From Mageeibacillus sp. UBA5734 (GTDB lineage Bacteria > Bacillota > Clostridia > Saccharofermentanales > UBA5734), in contig DIGA01000060.1 in assembly GCA_002419365.1 (NCBI GenBank), positions 70,933 to 77,460 on the forward strand: a stretch of 6,528 nt of DNA, given 5' to 3'. Positions 1 through 5,289 of this stretch are shown here, in pieces. The notes beneath the pieces are model-generated. The model had not been told where the DNA came from. It searched no databases and saw nothing but the letters and a program-made list of their open reading frames with translations. Every line of letters begins with the position of its first letter. Positions within the stretch are counted from its first letter, which is position 1. A program made the position numbers and the translations under genes.

Positions 1-13
1 GTGGAGAAAACGG

Positions 14-52
14 AAAAAGCCGCCTCAAAGCTTTTCCAGCTTTGAGACGGCT
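14..52 (-). terminator. Intrinsic terminator of the groES-groEL operon
   Basis: Two 13-base arms (19-31 and 39-51) are separated by a 7-base loop and, read on the minus strand, are followed by a run of five T (18-14). All arm positions pair except 23/47. That pair is a G-U wobble in the minus-strand RNA but a C/A mismatch in the plus-strand RNA, and there is no T-run on the plus side, so the hairpin is oriented to stop leftward transcription. It begins 44 bases after the groEL stop codon, the expected place for the operon terminator. Confidence 0.9.
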
Positions 53-96
53 CCTCTTTGAATCATCGGTCAGGACAGTGGTCGCGGGCGTTGCTC

Positions 97-1719
97 TTAG
101 TACATGCCAGCGCCAGGGCCACCTGCGGGCATCGGCGGCTCAGGCTGCGGGATGTCGGCGACGACAGCTTCGGTGGTCAGGAGAGTCGAAGCGATCGAGG
201 CGGCATTCTGCAGGGCGGAACGGGTGACTTTGGCCGGATCGACGATGCCGATTTCAACCATGTCGACATAAGCTTCGTTGAGGGCGTCAAAGCCAACACC
301 AACCGGGCTGGACTTGACTTTTTCGCAGATAACGCTGCCGTCCAGGCCAGCATTGGTGGCAATCTGGCGGACTGGCTCTTCGAGGGACTTGAGGACGATG
401 CGCACACCCGTGCGGACATCACCGACTGTGGTGTCGAGCAGCGCAGCCACTTTCGGCAGGGCATTGATGTAGGCGGTACCGCCACCAGGGACGATGCCTT
501 CTTCCACAGCTGCGCGAGTGGCCGCAAGGGCATCTTCGATGCGCAGTTTCTTTTCCTTCATTTCGGTTTCGGTCGCAGCACCCACTTTGATGACGGCGAC
601 ACCACCGGACAGCTTGGCCAGGCGTTCCTGAAGCTTTTCGCGGTCGAAGTCAGACGTGGTTTCTTCGATCTGGGTCTTGATCTGGCCGATGCGGGCCTTG
701 ATGTCGGCCTCATTGCCAGCACCATCAACGATGATGGTATTTTCCTTCATCACCTTGACCTGGCGAGCACGGCCGAGCTGGTCAACGGTGGTTTCCTTGA
801 GCTCGAGGCCGAGTTCTTCGGTGATCACGGTGCCGCCGGTGAGGGTTGCGATATCCTGCAGCATGGCTTTGCGACGGTCGCCGAAACCAGGGGCCTTGAC
901 GGCAACGCAGGTGAAGGTGCCGCGCAGTTTGTTGACGACGAGGGTGGCGAGGGCTTCACCTTCGACATCTTCGGCGATGATCATCAGCTTGCGGCCAGCC
1001 TGGACGATTTTTTCCAGGATCGGCAGGATTTCCTGGATGTTGGAAATCTTCTTGTCCGTGATCAGGATGTAGGGATCCTCGAGCACGGCTTCCATTTTGT
1101 CGGAGTCGGTGACCATGTAGGCGGATACATACCCACGGTCGAACTGCATGCCTTCGACGACTTCGAGCTCAGTGCCCATGGTCTTGGATTCCTCGACGGT
1201 GATGACACCGTCATTGGTGACCTTTTCCATGGCATCAGCGATCAGGTCACCGACATAAGGATCGTCGGAAGAAATCGCGGCGACGCGGGCGATGTCCTGC
1301 TTGCCGGCCACTTTCTTGGAACTGGTCTGGATGCTCTTGACGGCTTCTTCGACAGCCATCATGATGCCACGGCGCAGGATCATCGGGTTGGCACCGGCTG
1401 CGATGTTCTTGATCCCTTCGCGGACGATGGCCTGGGCCAGCAAGGTGGCGGTAGTGGTACCGTCGCCAGCGACGTCATTGGTCCGGGTGGCGACTTCCTT
1501 GACGAGCTGGGCGCCCATGTTCTCGAAACGGTCTTCGAGCTCAATTTCCTTGGCGATGGTGACACCGTCATTGGTAATCATCGGCGCACCGAACTTTTTG
1601 TCGAGCACGACATTGCGTCCTTTCGGACCGAGGGTGATCTTGACGGTATCAGCCAGTTTGTTGACGCCGCGTTCCAGCGCGTGGCGGGCTTCTTCTGCGT
1701 ATTTCAAATCTTTAGCCAT
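97..1719 (-). CDS. groEL: 60 kDa chaperonin GroEL
   Basis: GroEL is the ATP-driven double-ring cytosolic chaperonin that folds proteins inside a cavity closed by GroES. The 540-residue product has normal full length. Visible hallmarks are the nucleotide-binding GPKGRNV at 31-37, Asp51, the GDGTTT motif at 85-90 with Asp86 (equivalent of E. coli Asp87), Asp396 in RIEDALAATR (equivalent of the catalytic Asp398), and the chaperonin signature AAVEEGIVPGGG at 403-414. The apical domain occupies roughly 190-375. The start is supported by GGAGG at 1730-1734, ten bases upstream. It lies 51 bases downstream of groES and shares its CIRCE-controlled promoter; a terminator follows. The C-terminal tail is short and proline-rich (PQPEPPMPAGGPGAGMY), without the repeated GGM units common in other GroELs. 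Identity is certain. Confidence 0.99.
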   Translation of the reverse strand: MAKDLKYAEEARHALERGVNKLADTVKITLGPKGRNVVLDKKFGAPMITNDGVTIAKEIELEDRFENMGAQLVKEVATRTNDVAGDGTTTATLLAQAIVREGIKNIAAGANPMILRRGIMMAVEEAVKSIQTSSKKVAGKQDIARVAAISSDDPYVGDLIADAMEKVTNDGVITVEESKTMGTELEVVEGMQFDRGYVSAYMVTDSDKMEAVLEDPYILITDKKISNIQEILPILEKIVQAGRKLMIIAEDVEGEALATLVVNKLRGTFTCVAVKAPGFGDRRKAMLQDIATLTGGTVITEELGLELKETTVDQLGRARQVKVMKENTIIVDGAGNEADIKARIGQIKTQIEETTSDFDREKLQERLAKLSGGVAVIKVGAATETEMKEKKLRIEDALAATRAAVEEGIVPGGGTAYINALPKVAALLDTTVGDVRTGVRIVLKSLEEPVRQIATNAGLDGSVICEKVKSSPVGVGFDALNEAYVDMVEIGIVDPAKVTRSALQNAASIASTLLTTEAVVADIPQPEPPMPAGGPGAGMY

Positions 1720-1770
1720 GAGGGGTTTGCCTCCTTTTGTTGATTCAATTCAATGGTTGTTTGCCTGATG

Positions 1771-2055
1771 TCATTCCACGATGGCGAGGATATCGCCTTG
1801 CTTGAGAATGGTGTATTCCACAGTGTCTATCTTGACTTCCGTGCCAGCATACTTGCTGATCAGGACACGGTCGCCCGGTTTGACCTGCATGGTCACTTCT
1901 TTACCGTCGACCAGTCCACCGGGTCCGACAGCAACGATCTCGGCAACCTGCGGTTTTTCTTTCGCAGTTCCTGGCAGAACGATGCCGCTCTTGGTGGTCT
2001 CTTCCATTTCAATCATTTTGATGACGACACGGTCACCCAACGGCTTGATGGTCAT
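1771..2055 (-). CDS. groES: 10 kDa co-chaperonin GroES
   Basis: GroES forms the heptameric lid that caps the GroEL ring. The 94-residue product has the family length and architecture: N-terminal MTIKPLGDRVVIK, a mobile loop at about 17-33 carrying the hydrophobic Ile-Val-Leu contact (25-27) that docks on GroEL, the GDRVLISKYAGTEV strand region at 61-74, and a typical end, ILKQGDILAIVE. The frame stays open upstream to 2112, but that would put the start inside the CIRCE operator; the ATG at 2055 has an ideal Shine-Dalgarno and matches the family N-terminus. It is the first gene of the operon, ahead of groEL. Confidence 0.98.
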   Translation of the reverse strand: MTIKPLGDRVVIKMIEMEETTKSGIVLPGTAKEKPQVAEIVAVGPGGLVDGKEVTMQVKPGDRVLISKYAGTEVKIDTVEYTILKQGDILAIVE

Positions 2056-2064
2056 GTTTCTTGG

Positions 2065-2070
2065 CCTCCT
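2065..2070 (-). promoter_or_regulatory. groES ribosome binding site (decides the start)
   Basis: A perfect AGGAGG on the minus strand ends nine bases before the ATG at 2055. It fixes that ATG as the groES start over the longer in-frame reading that begins at 2112. Confidence 0.9.
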
Positions 2071-2101
2071 TGATGAATGTGATTGATGATTTTGAGATAG
2101 A

Positions 2102-2128
2102 TTAGCACTCACAAAGAGCGAGTGCTAA
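2102..2128. promoter_or_regulatory. CIRCE operator (HrcA binding site)
   Basis: This is a perfect match to the consensus CIRCE element: TTAGCACTC, nine bases, GAGTGCTAA. It lies in the transcribed leader of groES, starting about five bases after the estimated transcription start, and 46 bases separate it from the groES ATG. HrcA, whose gene is not in this window, is known to bind this inverted repeat and repress class I heat-shock genes until heat or misfolded protein titrates GroEL away from it. In the RNA it can also fold into a 9-bp hairpin. Confidence 0.98.
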
Positions 2129-2139
2129 TTCCAGTACTG

Positions 2140-2168
2140 ACTATAGAATTGTCGCGTGAATTTGTCAA
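2140..2168 (-). promoter_or_regulatory. Sigma-A promoter of groES-groEL
   Basis: On the minus strand a perfect -35 (TTGACA, 2163-2168) is separated by exactly 17 bases from a near-consensus -10 (TATAGT, 2140-2145). Transcription should start around 2133, placing CIRCE immediately downstream, the classic HrcA-controlled layout. The -35 lies only 28 bases after the cvpA stop codon, so the chaperonin operon has its own promoter although cvpA reads in the same direction. Confidence 0.93.
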
Positions 2169-2196
2169 GGGGCTTCGCGCAAAAGATCAGAAAAGA

Positions 2197-2868
2197 TCAA
2201 ATCTGATTTAAAAAGCGGGACAGGAACAGACCTACCCAGTCCAATGCAAAGAATTGCCGGATCAGGTACGAATCATCGAGAATCAAGCCAAGGGATGGAA
2301 AATAGGGGGCGAACAGACTGGTAAAAAAGACGACAATGGCCAGGATCAAAGCACCATGGACGGCTCCGACCAGCAATCCGGCCAATCGATTGAGGCCGCC
2401 GAGGACCGGTACATGGTCCAGCGCAGTGGTCATCAGGCTGACCAGCGTCTGGATGACGATGGAAACCAGGGCCAGCAGGACAATGAAGGTGACTGCCTTG
2501 ACCAGATAATGGGCGATGGTGGCTGAAAGTTGAGGCCAGGCACTGATAAAGGGGCCATCAGACTGCGGAAATTCCGCCAACAGGAAATGCTCGACAGGGG
2601 CGGGAAGCTGGAGTGCTGCGATGGCTTCCGCCAGAGACGCAGAAGCAGGCATCAACGGCAAAATGACCTGGTCGTTGATGGTCTCGGCCAGATCATCGAT
2701 AAAGGGCAAACTGTCAAGGACAAGGGCAGATGGTCCAAGCATCAGAAAGGCGATCCCGAGGGAAAGAACCAGGACCAGCAAACGGCCGGCCAGCGTCAAA
2801 AAGCCACGGCGGAAACCATTGAGCGCAAAAAGTGACAGGGTGATCAGGATGATGCTATCTGCCAGCAT
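2197..2868 (-). CDS. cvpA: CvpA-family integral membrane protein
   Basis: The 223-residue product matches the CvpA (colicin V production) family, small inner-membrane proteins linked in other bacteria to envelope stress tolerance but without an established biochemical activity. Visible features are an N-terminal hydrophobic stretch (about 4-16) followed by the family's GFRRGFL turn (18-24), a second helix at about 26-45, a loop region of about 70 residues, then helices at about 118-145 and 162-190. Between the last two is the diagnostic HVPVLGGLNRLAGLLVG segment (152-168). Four membrane segments is the usual count. It begins 21 bases after the stop of the LCP gene upstream and is probably co-transcribed with it. 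Family assignment is good; the gene symbol is by family only, and the role here is unknown. Confidence 0.85.
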   Translation of the reverse strand: MLADSIILITLSLFALNGFRRGFLTLAGRLLVLVLSLGIAFLMLGPSALVLDSLPFIDDLAETINDQVILPLMPASASLAEAIAALQLPAPVEHFLLAEFPQSDGPFISAWPQLSATIAHYLVKAVTFIVLLALVSIVIQTLVSLMTTALDHVPVLGGLNRLAGLLVGAVHGALILAIVVFFTSLFAPYFPSLGLILDDSYLIRQFFALDWVGLFLSRFLNQI

Positions 2869-2875
2869 GGCACTG

Positions 2876-2881
2876 TCCCCC
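2876..2881 (-). promoter_or_regulatory. Possible cvpA ribosome binding site
   Basis: GGGGGA on the minus strand lies seven bases before the cvpA ATG, in the 21-base gap after the LCP stop codon. It is a non-canonical Shine-Dalgarno, weaker than the AGGAGG-like sites of groES, groEL and the LCP gene. This would fit translational coupling to the upstream gene, but coupling is an inference. Confidence 0.5.
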
Positions 2882-2889
2882 GGGATGGA

Positions 2890-4065
2890 TCAACCGGCAC
2901 TCGTTTCCGATGTGGCCGCCGAATCCGTACTGGACGTCAGGGCCGGATCGACCGATTCGTCTGGCTTGGCCGTTTCGAGGATTTTCTTCTCATAGGAGGA
3001 GGGCAAAGAGATGCTGGAATTCGGAGCACCCGGAATTTCGCGGACTTTATCGAAATCATAAGTTTTACCGTATATGAATTGCTGCAGTTTCGGGATCATG
3101 GCATTATAATCGCACAGGTTCATCCAGATCGTACCGCTGTATTCGCGGAAATCGCCGGATGTGGGGATCTGCATCTGGTCGATCGTGGCATCCATCATCG
3201 GCAGCAGGTCGATGCCGAGCTGGATGATTTCATCATTGGTGATGTTGGTCTTGATCAGGGGCAGGCCCTCGTTGAGGGCTTTCGTCTTAGTCGCCAGGTC
3301 AGCTTTCAGGAACTGGTCCAGCATGGCCTGCAGGACTTCGCGCTGGCGGCCCATGCGGTGATAGTCGTCATCATACTGGCGGATCCGGGCGTAGGTAACC
3401 GCCTGGCGGCCATCCAGCAGCTGCGCTCCGGTTTTTTCGAGATAGGCAGCTGGTTCCGTATTTTTGAAGGTCAGGTTGATCATGGTCAGCTCAGCATTCA
3501 GAGCCTTGAGCTCGGATTCTGACACCTCGACCGGCACACCACCGACAAGGTCGATGATCTTTTCCATTCCGATCATGTTGACCAGGACGTATTTCTCGAT
3601 GTTGAGGCGGAAGGTGTCATTGATGACACGCATCGCCAAAAGGGGGCCACCCTCGGCATTGGCCGAGTTGATCTTGTGAATGTTGTCCGAGCTTGGGAAA
3701 TAGACCATCATGTCGCGCTGGAGCGAGGTCAGCTTGAACTTCTTGTTCTTCTCGTCAATGGTCAGGATGATCATCGAGTCGGAACGCTCGGTCGGACTGG
3801 CAACTACTGAGTTCCGGTTGTCGACACCCAGGAGGAGGATATTGGTGATGCCTTCTTCCTTCGGAATCTCATGGACGAGGGACTCCGTCGGCACATCATA
3901 GATTTCCGGAATGGTCTCGACAAAACCTTCCGGATCATTGTCGATCTTGTTCAGGAAGGTGTTGACGATCAGGACTGCTGCGATACTGACTACCACAAAG
4001 ATCGCTGCGACTGCCACGGCAATCATCCTCCAGCTGGATGCTCTGCGTCGACGGTAGTTTGCCAT
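2890..4065 (-). CDS. LytR-CpsA-Psr (LCP) family cell-wall glycopolymer transferase
   Basis: LCP proteins are membrane-anchored, face the outside, and transfer lipid-linked glycopolymers such as teichoic acids or capsule onto peptidoglycan. The 391-residue product has a basic cytoplasmic start (RRRR at 5-8), one membrane segment at about 13-35, then the LCP domain at about 72-255. Expected motifs are present: ILLLGVDNR (76-84), ERSDSMIILTID (93-104, with Arg94 and Asp96), SLQRDMMV (114-121, with Arg117), HKINSANAEGGP (130-141), VGGVPVEV (174-181) and the RIRQYDD...RMGRQREVL block (227-245), whose arginines bind the lipid pyrophosphate in characterised members. After the domain comes about 110 residues and a low-complexity Ser/Thr/Asp/Glu tail (about 368-391). 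The start is set by GGAGGAG at 4072-4078. Older annotations call this family 'transcriptional regulator LytR'; that is unlikely. Substrate cannot be told from sequence. Confidence 0.93.
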   Translation of the reverse strand: MANYRRRRASSWRMIAVAVAAIFVVVSIAAVLIVNTFLNKIDNDPEGFVETIPEIYDVPTESLVHEIPKEEGITNILLLGVDNRNSVVASPTERSDSMIILTIDEKNKKFKLTSLQRDMMVYFPSSDNIHKINSANAEGGPLLAMRVINDTFRLNIEKYVLVNMIGMEKIIDLVGGVPVEVSESELKALNAELTMINLTFKNTEPAAYLEKTGAQLLDGRQAVTYARIRQYDDDYHRMGRQREVLQAMLDQFLKADLATKTKALNEGLPLIKTNITNDEIIQLGIDLLPMMDATIDQMQIPTSGDFREYSGTIWMNLCDYNAMIPKLQQFIYGKTYDFDKVREIPGAPNSSISLPSSYEKKILETAKPDESVDPALTSSTDSAATSETSAG

Positions 4066-4082
4066 TCAATACTCCTCCAAGT

Positions 4083-4098
4083 TCAGCCAATTGGCTGA
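4083..4098. promoter_or_regulatory. 16-bp perfect palindrome upstream of the LCP gene
   Basis: TCAGCCAATTGGCTGA is identical to its reverse complement over all 16 bases. It ends 17 bases before the LCP start codon and four bases from its Shine-Dalgarno. As DNA it has the look of a dimeric repressor site; as RNA it could form a 6-bp stem with an AATT loop beside the ribosome site. Neither role is proved by the sequence, and I do not recognise it as a named operator. Confidence 0.45.
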
Positions 4099-4191
4099 TG
4101 TATCCAAAAAATCGAAACGTCATGTTGAGCCTGTGTGCCGGTACGACGTTGCAGACAAGAAAAAAGCATGCTGCCTGCACACAATGAGTGG

Positions 4192-4200
4192 ATTATAGCA
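4192..4200 (-). promoter_or_regulatory. Probable LCP-cvpA promoter (extended -10)
   Basis: On the minus strand the sequence TGCTATAAT is a perfect extended -10 (TGn plus consensus TATAAT). The hexamer 17 bases upstream (4215-4220, GCTACA) is a poor -35, which extended -10 promoters tolerate, and the DNA farther upstream is AT-rich. Start of transcription would be near 4185, giving a leader of about 120 bases before the LCP ATG. Confidence 0.65.
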
Positions 4201-4403
4201 TTATCGCACGGACTTGTAGCTGTTTTTTCGAATTGGTTTTATGAACAAAATGTAAACTATGCAAATAGTGTCACATTCGAGCATCTATTTGATCACAAAT
4301 GATCGTATAGTGGCAGTATCTCCCCTCATGCCGGAACTGGCACGTCCACTTGCCGCCGCTTGAAATCCCAAAGGATCCTTACGGGACTTGCCTGTCTGTG
4401 TTA

Positions 4404-4412
4404 TGGTAATAA
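4404..4412 (+). promoter_or_regulatory. Weak candidate promoter for the DUF4364 gene
   Basis: TGGTAATAA resembles an extended -10 (TGn-TAATAA), located about 55 bases before the chosen start codon. There is no convincing -35 at 16-18 bases upstream. An alternative is TATAGT at 4306-4311, also without a good -35. Treat this as a guess among weak options. Confidence 0.25.
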
Positions 4413-4454
4413 GGCTATCCGGCTGGCTGACCAGACTGGGCCAGATCTGGGAGC

Positions 4455-4459
4455 AGAGG
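4455..4459 (+). promoter_or_regulatory. DUF4364 gene ribosome binding site (decides the start)
   Basis: AGAGG lies six bases before the ATG at 4466. It is only a partial Shine-Dalgarno, but the upstream in-frame ATG at 4403 and TTG at 4388 have nothing better, and the extra 26 residues they would add do not look like the family N-terminus. Confidence 0.5.
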
Positions 4460-4465
4460 TTTTAC

Positions 4466-5128
4466 ATGGAACGAAGTGAACTTGCCATCACCAAGCTGAT
4501 CATTCTATACATCATCCGCAGTCTGCCGGCTGTGACTCTGAGCCAGCTGACCTCACTGGCGCTGGATACGCTCTACATGGATTATTTCGGTTTTGCCACG
4601 GCCTATGAGGGATTGCGCAACGATCAGATGATCTCGGCTACCTTCCGTACGGATGACACGGAACGGGATGCAGCCGGCCAGGCGGTGATCCGCTGCGATT
4701 TGACGGACCAGGGTCGAGCCATCCTCGAGACACTGGAACACAAAATCCCTGCGCCGGTCCGCTCATATCTGGCCCAGGCCAGCACCAGCTGGCAAAAAGA
4801 CATACGACTGGAGCGCCAGTTGACTGCCTGGCATGAGCCAGATGGCAATGGACAATATCAGGTCAGGCTGAGCCAGTCTGAGGGTGAAAAAAAGCTGGTC
4901 GACCTGGCTCTCACGATCCCGGACAAATCCCTGGCCCTGCAGATCTGTGACCGCTGGCAACGCCTGCCACAAAGCATGTACCTCGGTCTTCTGGCCCTTT
5001 TGTCAGATGAACCGGTTTTGCGTCAGGAAACCCTCATGGTCGATACCGGAAGCCAGGTTGCTCTGGATCTGGCAGGTCAGGAACAACCGTCGCGCCGGCC
5101 CATGCCAGGCGAGCAGAGCCTGCTCTAA
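4466..5128 (+). CDS. DUF4364 family protein (winged-helix-like, function unknown)
   Basis: The 220-residue product resembles the DUF4364 family, an uncharacterised group found mainly in Clostridia and often taken to be a DNA-binding regulator because of a winged-helix-like N-terminal half. Matching features from memory of the family are the ELAITKLIILYIIRSL start (5-20), the helical SQLTSLALD and YFGFATAYEGLRNDQMI segments (26-56), LTDQGRAILETLEHKIP (79-95) with the usual 'T..G...L' turn, then a C-terminal domain with YQVRLSQ, KLVDLALTIPDKSLALQICDRW (143-164) and a final helix to about 180. Residues after about 183 form a polar tail that looks additional to the family. The frame is open upstream to a TTG at 4388, but the ATG at 4466 starts just before the conserved motif and has AGAGG six bases ahead. 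It is divergent from the LCP-cvpA genes. No catalytic residues are apparent. Confidence 0.8.
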   Translation: MERSELAITKLIILYIIRSLPAVTLSQLTSLALDTLYMDYFGFATAYEGLRNDQMISATFRTDDTERDAAGQAVIRCDLTDQGRAILETLEHKIPAPVRSYLAQASTSWQKDIRLERQLTAWHEPDGNGQYQVRLSQSEGEKKLVDLALTIPDKSLALQICDRWQRLPQSMYLGLLALLSDEPVLRQETLMVDTGSQVALDLAGQEQPSRRPMPGEQSLL

Positions 5129-5206
5129 ACCAAATTCTGCTGGAGGCAGTTACAAACTCAAACAGCACCTCACTGCCCCTCTCCTTTCTTCCTTTCAAAA
5201 CATCAG

Positions 5207-5258
5207 AAAGACCCGGACAGGCAGCCTGGCGAATTGCGCGGCACCGGTCCGGGTCTTT
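5207..5258. terminator. Probable bidirectional terminator between convergent genes
   Basis: Two perfectly complementary 12-base arms, AAAGACCCGGAC (5207-5218) and GTCCGGGTCTTT (5247-5258), flank a 28-base GC-rich centre that can fold further. It sits 78 bases after the plus-strand DUF4364 stop and 31 bases after the minus-strand flavodiiron stop. On either strand the stem ends in TTT, but the following sequence is only moderately T-rich (TTTGTTCGT rightward, TTTCTGATGTTTTG leftward), so efficiency is uncertain. Confidence 0.7.
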
Positions 5259-5289
5259 GTTCGTCTCGTGTACGGGTTGTGTCAGATGC

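Larger units (their letters stand above)
4066..4465. other. Divergent intergenic region between the LCP and DUF4364 genes
   Basis: This 400-base gap separates two genes read away from each other. It holds the LCP ribosome site (4072-4078), a 16-bp perfect palindrome (4083-4098), a pair of complementary 7-mers (4132-4138 and 4177-4183) that could close a hairpin in the LCP leader, an extended -10 for leftward transcription (4192-4200), and an AT-rich stretch (about 4221-4300) with an imperfect dyad ATTTG-N4-CAAAT at 4287-4300. The right third is more GC-rich and has only weak promoter-like sequence for the rightward gene. I see no convincing coding region, known riboswitch or tRNA in it. Confidence 0.7.

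Noticed and set aside
58..1743. A 561-codon open frame on the plus strand covering all of groEL.
   Set aside because: It shares codon boundaries with groEL, so its stops would need TTA, CTA or TCA codons in groEL, which this gene avoids internally through codon bias. The predicted protein is rich in Asp, Gly and Phe with no recognisable domain, and it begins at a TTG inside the terminator flank. It is an antisense shadow.
2056..2112. A longer GroES start adding 19 residues.
   Set aside because: It would begin in the CIRCE operator without a ribosome site, and the added residues do not match GroES; AGGAGG at 2065-2070 supports the ATG at 2055.
2181..2207. A small inverted repeat (TCTGAT/ATCAGA) followed by four T on the minus strand at the cvpA end, as a terminator for LCP-cvpA.
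   Set aside because: The stem is only six mostly A/T pairs with a ten-base loop and overlaps the stop codon; it is too weak to call. Read-through into the groES promoter region is possible.
3935..4180. An 81-codon minus-strand frame starting with GTG in the LCP leader and overlapping the LCP start.
   Set aside because: It has no convincing ribosome site or family resemblance, and it overlaps the LCP N-terminus in another frame where that gene is clearly coding.
4388..4465. An N-terminal extension of the DUF4364 protein by 26 residues.
   Set aside because: The start would be TTG or an ATG without a good Shine-Dalgarno, and the best -10-like sequence lies inside this stretch.
5176..5196. A 21-base run of pyrimidines between the DUF4364 stop and the convergent hairpin.
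   Set aside because: It could be a trace of terminator U-rich sequence or chance; no hairpin directly precedes it on the plus strand and I see no other signal.
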